DNA of 64,000 nt from RUG334 sp045599645 (GTDB lineage: Bacteria > Muiribacteriota > Ozemobacteria > Ozemobacterales > Ozemobacteraceae), in NCBI GenBank assembly GCA_045599645.1, contig JAZRWI010000068.1:1-64000 (forward strand), read 5' to 3'. Below the pieces are notes generated by a model. The model was not told where the DNA came from. It searched no databases and worked only from the letters and a program-made list of their open reading frames with translations. Positions 1 through 7,430 of the stretch are shown piece by piece; the first letter of the stretch is position 1, and each line of letters starts with the position of its first letter. A program made the position numbers and the translations under genes.

Positions 1-15
1 GTTTCATAATATTGT

Positions 16-44
16 ATTATAACACATTTATTTTAAATATACAA
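16..44 (-). promoter_or_regulatory. Divergent sigma70 promoter reading off the left edge
   Basis: On the reverse strand TTGTAT (44-39), a 17 bp spacer and TATAAT (21-16) form a near-consensus promoter. The expected start point, about seven bases after the -10, falls at roughly position 9, and an ATG lies at 7-5 running off the window. A gene transcribed leftward would therefore have almost no leader. Only two codons are visible, so the gene cannot be named. Confidence 0.5.
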
Positions 45-278
45 CACCGTACAACAAAATAATTTAATTTCTTGACATAAAAAATACCGCAGTGATGCGG
101 TTTTGGGTATGAATTCGGTACACTAAACTGTTAAACTTCCGTATTATCTGTAGAATTTGAAGAACCAGAAAATAATCAGACATATGGTTTCCGTTACGAT
201 TGGCAATTCTGGTAATTTTCTTCACTTTTTTATAAACTTGTGTTAAATTGTATCTCTACTATTGTCAATAAAGGGTAA

Positions 279-293
279 GGAAGTTAAACTTCC
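279..293. promoter_or_regulatory. Palindrome just upstream of the lon ribosome site
   Basis: GGAAGTTAAACTTCC is a perfect inverted repeat with 7 bp arms around one base. It ends a few bases before the AAAGGAG ribosome site of lon. Its right part, GTTAAACTTCC, also occurs at 130-140 in the same orientation. It may be an operator or an mRNA hairpin. No convincing sigma70 promoter was found for lon; TTGTGT at 238-243 with TATTGT near 260-265 is the best, weak, candidate. Confidence 0.35.
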
Positions 294-310
294 AAAAGGA
301 GATACTTATA

Positions 311-2851
311 ATGGCTGCAGAAGACGATAAAAAAACTCCTGCTAATGCTGAAAATCAGCCAAATATACCTGTTGCATCAACAACAGAAGTCTATCCGGTT
401 TTACCACTCAGAGATATTGTTGTATTCCCATATATGGTTGTTCCTCTGTTTGTTGGTCGTAAAAAATCTGTAAAAGCTATTGAAGAAGCTATGCTGAGAA
501 ATAAACGCATAGTTGTCTGTGCTCAGAAAAATGCTAAAACAGATGATCCTACAAAGGATGAATTATTTACAACTGCTACTGTCGCTGAAATTTTACAACT
601 CCTTAAAATGCCTGACGGCATATTAAAGATTCTTGTTGAAGGCACTAAGCGTATCAAAATTTCTAAGTTTACAAAGGATGTTGAATACTTCGAAGTAGAA
701 GGCGACGTTCTTGAAATTGAAGATAAGAAGTCTATACAGCTTCAGGCTTTAATGAGAAATGTAGTTGCTCTTTTTGAACAATATGTAAAGCTTAACAAGA
801 AAATTCCTCTAGAAATAATTATGGTTGCTACTAACGTCGAAGAACCAGGCAGATTGGCTGACGTTATTACTGCACATCTTAATATCAAGATAGAAGAAAA
901 ACAGGACGTTCTTGAAACCTTTGATCCGGCAGAAAGATTAGACAAAATTGCTTCAATTCTAAACCGTGAATTGGAAATTATGATGGTTGAAAAGAAAATT
1001 CGCGGACAGGTTCGCAAACAGATGGAACAGATTCAGAAGGAATATTACCTTCGCGAACAGATGAAAGCCATTCAGAAGGAACTTGGCGATGATGAAAACC
1101 GTATCGAAGAAACTGAAGAATTAAAGGAAGCCATCATAAAAGCAGGTATGACTGACGATGCTCGTGAAAAAGCTCAGAAGGAACTTGCTAAGTTGATGAG
1201 AACTCCATCACAGTCTCCCGAAGCTCAGGTTTCTAGAAATTATCTTGATGCACTTCTAGCATTGCCTTGGTCTAAGGAAACTAAGGATAGAATTGATCTT
1301 AAAAAGTGTCAGAGCATGTTAGATGAAGACCATTATGGTCTTGAAAAAGTTAAAGAAAGAATTCTTGAATACTTAGCCGTTTGTCATCTGAAAAAATCTA
1401 TTAAAGGACCTATTCTTTGTTTGATTGGCCCTCCAGGTGTTGGTAAGACCTCTCTTGGTCGTTCAATTGCTAAAGCATTAAATAGAAAATTTGCTAGAAT
1501 TTCATTAGGCGGTGTTCGTGACGAAGCTGAAATTCGTGGTCATCGCAGAACCTATATTGGAGCTATGCCTGGTCGCATTATTCAGGCTTTACAAGACGCT
1601 GGTTCTAAGAATCCTGTCATATTGCTTGATGAAATTGACAAGCTCGGTTCTGATTATAAGGGTGATCCAAGCTCAGCTTTGCTTGAAGCTTTAGACCCAG
1701 AACAGAATGTTAATTTCTCTGACCATTATATTTCAACTCCTTTTGATCTTTCTAAGGTTCTTTTCCTGACTACAGCTAATGTTCCACATACTATACCCGG
1801 ACCATTGCGCGACCGTCTTGAAATAGTTTACCTGTCTGGTTATACAGAAGAAGAAAAGGTAAATATTGCAACTAAGTATCTTGTTCCAAAACAATTGGAA
1901 GCTAATGGTGTTGAAAAAGAAAATATCAACATTGATCAATCTGCAATTATTGAAATAATCAGAAAACATACTAGAGAAGCCGGCGTTCGTAGTCTTGACC
2001 GTGAACTCGCTTCTGTATGCAGAAAGATTGCTAAGGATGTTGTTCTTGGAAATATTAATCCAAAGAAAGATAAAAAAGCAAAAACAACCAAAAAAGATAC
2101 AAAATCTGTCAAGAAATCTAATAAACCAGGTCTTGTTGTAAAATCTAAGGATATTGAAAAATATCTTGGAATACCAAAATTCCATCTTGATAAGGTTGAA
2201 AATCATGATGAAATCGGTCTTGTTAACGGTCTTGCCTGGACTGAAGTTGGCGGAACAACTCTTCCAATCGAATGTGTAGTAATGCCAGGTCGTGGGAAAG
2301 TAATTCTTACAGGTTCTTTGGGTGACGTTATGAAAGAATCTGCGCAAGCTGCAATTTCTTATCTCAGAAGTCATGCTAAAGAACTTAATATGAGACCTAT
2401 CGATTACGAAACAATCGATTTACATTTACATTTTCCGGAAGGTGCTGTCCCTAAGGATGGTCCATCAGCTGGTATTGCAATAACCACCGCAATTTATTCA
2501 GCATTGAATGAAGTACCCGTAAGAAGTGATTTTGCTATGACAGGTGAAATTACACTTCGTGGCAAAGTTCTTCCTGTAGGTGGTATAAAAGAAAAGCTTC
2601 TAGCTGCTCACCGACAAGGTATTAACAACATAATTCTTTCTTCTGAAAATGAAAAAGAATTAGAAGAATTACCACCACAGATTCGTAAACAAATGAGTAT
2701 AACTCAGATTGAAACTGGTGATCAGGCTCTTAAACTTGCTTTGAATGGTAAGCCTAAGAAAACGTTGCTTTCATTCAAAAAGCCTAAGAATTCACTTAGA
2801 ACGGAAGCAAAGCTTTCAACTAAGAAAAGTAATAAAGCGAGAAAGAAATGA
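311..2851 (+). CDS. lon: ATP-dependent protease Lon
   Basis: Cytosolic AAA+ serine protease that degrades misfolded and regulatory proteins. The 846-residue product has the N-terminal substrate domain (about 25-230), a coiled-coil linker, an AAA+ domain with Walker A GPPGVGKT and Walker B ILLDEID, and the protease domain with Ser in PKDGPSAGIA and the partner Lys in GGIKEKLLAAH. It is somewhat longer than the usual 780-810 residues because of a lysine-rich insert between the AAA+ lid and the protease domain (about residues 585-615) and a lysine-rich tail of about 30 residues. The start has a strong AAAGGAG site. Its stop overlaps the engB start (ATGA), so the two are translationally coupled. 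Confidence 0.97.
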   Translation: MAAEDDKKTPANAENQPNIPVASTTEVYPVLPLRDIVVFPYMVVPLFVGRKKSVKAIEEAMLRNKRIVVCAQKNAKTDDPTKDELFTTATVAEILQLLKMPDGILKILVEGTKRIKISKFTKDVEYFEVEGDVLEIEDKKSIQLQALMRNVVALFEQYVKLNKKIPLEIIMVATNVEEPGRLADVITAHLNIKIEEKQDVLETFDPAERLDKIASILNRELEIMMVEKKIRGQVRKQMEQIQKEYYLREQMKAIQKELGDDENRIEETEELKEAIIKAGMTDDAREKAQKELAKLMRTPSQSPEAQVSRNYLDALLALPWSKETKDRIDLKKCQSMLDEDHYGLEKVKERILEYLAVCHLKKSIKGPILCLIGPPGVGKTSLGRSIAKALNRKFARISLGGVRDEAEIRGHRRTYIGAMPGRIIQALQDAGSKNPVILLDEIDKLGSDYKGDPSSALLEALDPEQNVNFSDHYISTPFDLSKVLFLTTANVPHTIPGPLRDRLEIVYLSGYTEEEKVNIATKYLVPKQLEANGVEKENINIDQSAIIEIIRKHTREAGVRSLDRELASVCRKIAKDVVLGNINPKKDKKAKTTKKDTKSVKKSNKPGLVVKSKDIEKYLGIPKFHLDKVENHDEIGLVNGLAWTEVGGTTLPIECVVMPGRGKVILTGSLGDVMKESAQAAISYLRSHAKELNMRPIDYETIDLHLHFPEGAVPKDGPSAGIAITTAIYSALNEVPVRSDFAMTGEITLRGKVLPVGGIKEKLLAAHRQGINNIILSSENEKELEELPPQIRKQMSITQIETGDQALKLALNGKPKKTLLSFKKPKNSLRTEAKLSTKKSNKARKK

Positions 2852-3828
2852 ATATCACAAATAGAATCACATCAGCAACCTTCAGTGCTTGCATTACAAA
2901 TAAAGAAGGATTACCTAAGGATGATTTGCCAATAATAGCACTAGTCGGTAGAAGTAATGTTGGTAAGTCTTCATTGATTAATAGTTTAACTGGTAGAAAA
3001 GAACTTGCAAGAACTAGTTCTATGCCAGGCAAAACATTAACAATGAATTTCTACTGCATTAATGATGCATTCTATTTGGTAGACCTTCCAGGTTATGGAT
3101 ATGCAAAAGCTTCTAAGGCTACAAGAAATAAGATTCAGGCTATGATGGATGAATTCTTTACATCCTGCAATAACATTAAAGGTGTTGTTCAGATTATTGA
3201 TATCCGCCACAAACCCTCTACCTTAGATTTGCAGATGCATAACTGGTTGAAGGAACAACATTTTAACGGATTTGCTGTTCTTACTAAGGCTGATAAGCTT
3301 AGTAATCAACAGGTTGTTAAAATGAGATCAACAATTAGCAAAGATATTAGAGGTGTTTATCTGATGTGTTATTCCTCTAAGACTGTTGCTGGTCGTGATG
3401 ATTTTCTTGATGCTATAGAAAAAATTCTTGGTGGTTTTGCCTTTAAAGTTACTGAATCCAAGTCCAAGGCTATCCGTGAACGTGATGATGTTCAGGAACA
3501 GGTTAAACAGCAATCTGATGAAAAACCTGAAAAGGAAATTAAAAGTGAAGCAGTTGAAAGACCTGGCATGACTGGTGAAACCCAAGGACACCAGAAAAAA
3601 GAACGTTCTGATTTTGATAATCGTGACAGACGAGAAAATAGGAATCAGAATTTTAGTCGCGAATCCCGACAGGGCCAGGGAAGAAACAATAAAAATTTCA
3701 GGCAGAATAATCGAGAAAATCGTGAAAATCGGGATTCCCAGGAAATTAATAAGGGTAATAGACCAAGACCAAATAATAGAAATAGGTTCAATCGTAGAGA
3801 TAATAAAAATTCACAAAAGGAAAATTAA
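2848..3828 (+). CDS. engB: Ribosome-assembly GTPase EngB (YsxC/YihA) with long basic tail
   Basis: Small GTPase required for large-subunit ribosome assembly. The G domain (about residues 1-200) shows G1 GRSNVGKSSLIN, G2 region TSSMPGKT, G3 DLPGYG and G4 LTKADK. EngB is normally about 195-210 residues; this one has 326. The extra C-terminal part, from about residue 205, is a low-complexity tail, first Glu/Lys-rich and then full of Arg and Asn with repeated REN/NRE units. Such tails occur on RNA-binding proteins, so it may hold rRNA, but that is inference. It lies directly behind lon with a 4 bp overlap. Confidence 0.95.
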   Translation: MNITNRITSATFSACITNKEGLPKDDLPIIALVGRSNVGKSSLINSLTGRKELARTSSMPGKTLTMNFYCINDAFYLVDLPGYGYAKASKATRNKIQAMMDEFFTSCNNIKGVVQIIDIRHKPSTLDLQMHNWLKEQHFNGFAVLTKADKLSNQQVVKMRSTISKDIRGVYLMCYSSKTVAGRDDFLDAIEKILGGFAFKVTESKSKAIRERDDVQEQVKQQSDEKPEKEIKSEAVERPGMTGETQGHQKKERSDFDNRDRRENRNQNFSRESRQGQGRNNKNFRQNNRENRENRDSQEINKGNRPRPNNRNRFNRRDNKNSQKEN

Positions 3829-3842
3829 CAGAGGTAAATATT

Positions 3843-4823
3843 ATGAAAACTATGAATTTTGCTAAGTCTGTTTTGATTCTTAGTATTCTATCTTCTGCAT
3901 TTATATCTACAGAAGCAAATGCTTTTGAACGTTATACCTGGTCTGAACTTGTAACTGGTTCAAAGAATCCAGCTGCAACAGAAAAATTATCTGCTGTTTC
4001 TGAATGGTGTGGTCTTACAAAGATAATCAAATCTGATGAAGCTTGCTTTTCAAAGATGAAGAAAGCAAGAGAAATTCTTAGCAATAAATCTATTCATTCT
4101 AACAATGAAATTTTTAATGCTGCTATGGATTTAAGATATATTTATCTTTACGGATTTAAAGACCTTGATAAAGCCAATGATGTTTTAAGTTATCTAGAAA
4201 ATATTCCCGAACTTAAAAATAAGGTCACAGCAGAAAAATTGTTTTCTTCTTTTAAATCAGAAGACCTTTTAACAGATGAATTTTATGATTCTCTTTATAA
4301 CTTGATTGGCAAAGAAGGCGTATTCCCTTATGATAACGGGTATATGCCGGTTATTACAAAAGAACATGCTTCATCAATGCTTGCTATAAGGGAAATGGTT
4401 GATGGAAAAGGCAAGCAGAACGATAAAAGTTTTTGTAAGGCATGGAAAGATATTCCTTCTGACGTCATATATCTAATTGCTACCGATCAGCGTGAAAATG
4501 CATATAAGATTTATCAGAGCAATAAGTCTTCCTATGATTCTAAAACTATTAAATTAGTTGAAGATTTCTTATATCCTCTTTATACACCAGTAAAAAAAGC
4601 TAACAGAAAATTCCTTGCTGGTGTTTTCTGTGTTGAAATTTTCCCGGGTCTTGGTATGGATTTAATCAATGAAGCTCTTTCAGATTCTCCAAGAGTTACT
4701 AAGGCTGAGCATGCACTTGCTTGCCTTTCTGATGTATATGCCAGACATAATGCTTACGATGAAGCTCAAAAGGTTTTAAAGCTTCTTAAGGAATATTATC
4801 CAGAATCAATTTGGTTGAAATGA
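3843..4823 (+). CDS. Exported helical (TPR-like) protein, function unknown
   Basis: I do not recognise this family. The 326-residue product begins with a clear signal peptide ending near TEANA (about residue 28). The rest is mostly helical, and the last 60 residues (ALACLSDVYARHNAYDEAQ) read like a tetratricopeptide repeat, so a periplasmic scaffold or adaptor is plausible. A GAGG ribosome site precedes the ATG. It is the third gene of the lon operon, 14 bp after engB, and its stop overlaps the next start. Confidence 0.75.
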   Translation: MKTMNFAKSVLILSILSSAFISTEANAFERYTWSELVTGSKNPAATEKLSAVSEWCGLTKIIKSDEACFSKMKKAREILSNKSIHSNNEIFNAAMDLRYIYLYGFKDLDKANDVLSYLENIPELKNKVTAEKLFSSFKSEDLLTDEFYDSLYNLIGKEGVFPYDNGYMPVITKEHASSMLAIREMVDGKGKQNDKSFCKAWKDIPSDVIYLIATDQRENAYKIYQSNKSSYDSKTIKLVEDFLYPLYTPVKKANRKFLAGVFCVEIFPGLGMDLINEALSDSPRVTKAEHALACLSDVYARHNAYDEAQKVLKLLKEYYPESIWLK

Positions 4824-6400
4824 TAAAGAAAAGCGTTCTTACATCATTACTTTTGGGATTATTTTTATCCGAGAGTTGTTTCGCTTCATTTGAGTATAGC
4901 GGAGTATTTGCTTCTCAGCGACAATCAAATGAGTCGCAGACTTATTACATTCTTTTAAATGAAAATACTAAAGTATTGTTAAATTTAAAGGATGAAAATG
5001 GTAATGATTGCAAGAGCGTTTTTGTTTCCCAGATTAAACTCTCATCTGATGATACAAAGCTAATAAAATCTGATGCAGGAATAATGGATTATTCCGTTCC
5101 GGTTACTGGTATATATGAAGTTGAAGTTAAATCAAATGCTGATTTATCTGAAACAATTTCGTATACATTAAAGGTTGATGAAGTAAAACTGGATGTGAAT
5201 GTTTCTGATAAAAATACAGAAAGTATAAAAGAATCATTATCAGAAGAGATTTTAAAACAACCTGAGAATATTGCAACCTTTGCTAACTTATTGATTCCTG
5301 ATATTAATGAGCCTGTTGCTGCAACAAATACCTCTAATCTAGTAAACGATAAAGAAGAATTAATTGCTTCTGATAGTATTGATGCAGAACAGATTGAAGA
5401 TGCAAATACTTTTATTGTGACTTCAGATGCTTTAAGTCCTGATAGTATAGCTGTTGAAGAAAAGGTTGACCTGATAGCTTCTGATACAGAACTTGTAAGT
5501 TCTAGTTCTAATTCTATATCGTCAAAAGTAATTGTTGTTGAAAAGAAATCTGTAAAATTTGATGGTAATCTCGAATTAACGAAAACTATTGATGTTTTTG
5601 ACTTTATTTCAGACAAAAGTAAATGTTGGCCAAAGTCTGTATGTGTGGATGAAAATGATAATATTTATGTCCTTGACGGCCAGCTGAATAAGGTTCATTG
5701 CTATGATTCAAATGGTTCTGAAATTCGAGCATTTGGTTCAAAGGGAAAGGAAAACTTTGCGTTAGGGATTCCTGTATCTATTGCTGCCTTACAAGATAAA
5801 ATATTTGTAGGAGATAGACAAAAGCATTGCATACATGTTTTTGATTCTAATGGTAATTGGATTACTGCAATTCAGAATAATCCTAATGCTGGTTTAAGAA
5901 TTACAAATCCGGTTTCAATATGTATTAGAAATAACGAAATCTGGGTCGGTGATAGTGGCTCAAATAGAATTTTATGCTTTGATTCATCTTTTACATTTCT
6001 AGGAAGCTTTGGTTCTACTAATGAAAGTAAAATTGAATCTATAGCAGCTGTTTCAACAGATGGTAACAGCTTATATATTCTTGAAGAAGAAGGCTGTATA
6101 AAACGATTCGGACCAATGGGTAACTTTGAGGCAGCCTTTGCTACTGATATAAGCTTTGGTAGTTCAATTTTTGTTGATAATGAAAAAAATATCTGGGTAG
6201 TTGATACAGAAAAGGGTGGAGTAAACTGCTTTTCTAATGAAGGCAGTTTAAAGTATTCTTTGAATAAAGAAAAATTAAAAGGTTTATTTGATAATTCTGA
6301 TAAATTTGCACCTTCTGCAATTGCTATCAGTAATTCAGCAAAAATTATCGTTTCTGATACTGCTTCAAAACAGGTAAAAATATTTGAGATTAAAGATTAA
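4820..6400 (+). CDS. Exported NHL-repeat beta-propeller protein
   Basis: The start is placed at ATG 4820, which overlaps the previous stop (ATGA); the TTG nine bases upstream lacks a better ribosome site. The 526-residue product has a signal peptide ending near SCFAS, a beta-rich domain (about 25-120) that resembles a pre-peptidase C-terminal fold, an acidic Ser/Asp-rich linker, and a C-terminal six-blade NHL-type propeller (about 255-525) with repeats such as PKSVCVDENDNIYVLD. NHL propellers usually bind proteins or sugars outside the cytoplasm. Last gene of the lon operon. Confidence 0.75.
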   Translation: MIKKSVLTSLLLGLFLSESCFASFEYSGVFASQRQSNESQTYYILLNENTKVLLNLKDENGNDCKSVFVSQIKLSSDDTKLIKSDAGIMDYSVPVTGIYEVEVKSNADLSETISYTLKVDEVKLDVNVSDKNTESIKESLSEEILKQPENIATFANLLIPDINEPVAATNTSNLVNDKEELIASDSIDAEQIEDANTFIVTSDALSPDSIAVEEKVDLIASDTELVSSSSNSISSKVIVVEKKSVKFDGNLELTKTIDVFDFISDKSKCWPKSVCVDENDNIYVLDGQLNKVHCYDSNGSEIRAFGSKGKENFALGIPVSIAALQDKIFVGDRQKHCIHVFDSNGNWITAIQNNPNAGLRITNPVSICIRNNEIWVGDSGSNRILCFDSSFTFLGSFGSTNESKIESIAAVSTDGNSLYILEEEGCIKRFGPMGNFEAAFATDISFGSSIFVDNEKNIWVVDTEKGGVNCFSNEGSLKYSLNKEKLKGLFDNSDKFAPSAIAISNSAKIIVSDTASKQVKIFEIKD

Positions 6401-6513
6401 AGTATGCTTGCTTCAATAGTAAATTGTAAGTTAAGCCGCTATAATTAATATTATAGATTTTCAATTATACTTTAAAGATAGAGTAACAGTGACTAAATAA
6501 GTTTCAAAAAAAT

Positions 6514-6546
6514 ACAAAAGCTTGAATTTATTATTCGGGCTTTTGT
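6514..6546. terminator. Bidirectional terminator between convergent genes
   Basis: ACAAAAGCTTGAAT pairs with ATTCGGGCTTTTGT over a 5-base loop, with two G-U pairs on the plus strand. On the reverse strand the stem is followed by a run of seven T, so it best serves the reverse-strand lipoprotein gene, but it can also end the lon operon. Confidence 0.7.
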
Positions 6547-6551
6547 GTCTA

Positions 6552-7298
6552 TTAATAATTAAAAACTTGTTCGGGGCAATAATACATTATCATTTGCAGA
6601 CCGTTTTCATCAGAAAAATCAGCTACTAATACTGGATAAAACTTATTAAGCCTAAGCATACTTGGCATGGTATATATTATTGGAGCATCTTTTTCCTCTC
6701 GTGTTGATTGCCCAACTAATTGTGTAACAGCTCCTTCTGCATTATAAATTTTCATACTATATTTTACTTTATATTTCTTTGAATTTTCGGTCTGTTTAAT
6801 TCCTGGATTGTTTATAGTGACAGTCCTTTTTGACTGGTTATACTCAAAAGAAGGACAGGAATTCCAGGTTGGGAAATTGTTATCCCATACTATATTTTTC
6901 TTAGCTTTTAATTTATCAGAATCAACTTGAAATTCAAAGGTATAATCACCAGATTTTAGTGCGTTCTTAGGGTCATTATCTATAACGTATCCATCAGCTA
7001 TCCATTTTTTGTCGTCAGTGAAATACATGGGATTAATAAAAGAAGAGTCTGTAACAGAATTATCATCAGGTCCTTTTAATAAACCACGTGCTTTTTCCTG
7101 ATTGGTTCCATAATATATCATATTATATGAATTACTAGAGTTTTTGGTATAAACACCTGCACACATATCATATCTAATGTCTTTGGGATTTGTTGGTTCA
7201 TTACCTTTAATACTACAACCTAAAACAAATAAAAATGATAGTAGCATTAATACCAAAAGTATGAATTTTTCGCGTCTGGATTCGTTTGTCTTTGTCAT
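6552..7298 (-). CDS. Lipoprotein, function unknown
   Basis: The 248-residue product has a positively charged start, a hydrophobic stretch and a lipobox FVLGC at about residues 24-28, so it should be a lipid-anchored envelope protein. The mature part is beta-rich with two immunoglobulin-like stretches (for example near VTINNPGIKQTENSKKYKV). No known family is recognised. It stands alone on the reverse strand between two forward operons. Confidence 0.75.
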   Translation of the reverse strand: MTKTNESRREKFILLVLMLLSFLFVLGCSIKGNEPTNPKDIRYDMCAGVYTKNSSNSYNMIYYGTNQEKARGLLKGPDDNSVTDSSFINPMYFTDDKKWIADGYVIDNDPKNALKSGDYTFEFQVDSDKLKAKKNIVWDNNFPTWNSCPSFEYNQSKRTVTINNPGIKQTENSKKYKVKYSMKIYNAEGAVTQLVGQSTREEKDAPIIYTMPSMLRLNKFYPVLVADFSDENGLQMIMYYCPEQVFNY

Positions 7299-7366
7299 AA
7301 AAACTCCTAATGAAGTTGCAAGATATTATCACGAACTTAAGCAAATTTCAAGCTATGAAATTTTTA

Positions 7367-7395
7367 TTGAAAATTAAAGAGCGTGAAATTATAAT
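7367..7395 (+). promoter_or_regulatory. Sigma70 promoter of the pseudopilin operon
   Basis: TTGAAA, a 17 bp spacer and a perfect TATAAT. It lies 35 bp before the first gene of the operon (7431) and is the strongest promoter match in this part of the window. Confidence 0.75.
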
Positions 7396-7430
7396 GTCAT
7401 AGTCTATCTAACTATGTACATAGGATAATT

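Noticed and set aside
72..77. TTGACA as the -35 of lon
   Set aside because: No -10 box lies at 16-18 bp spacing (the position holds the GC-rich hairpin).
81..104. Hairpin ACCGCA-GTGA-TGCGGT with short T run as a terminator
   Set aside because: The stem is only 6 bp and the visible neighbours point away from it on both sides, so no gene needs a terminator here.
1733..2374. 213-codon reverse frame within lon
   Set aside because: Antisense shadow of a conserved gene, rich in Phe and Asn from A+T bias.
5089..5616. Long reverse-strand reading frame inside the NHL protein gene
   Set aside because: It mirrors the Ser/Asp-rich linker of the forward gene and has no ribosome site or recognisable domain.
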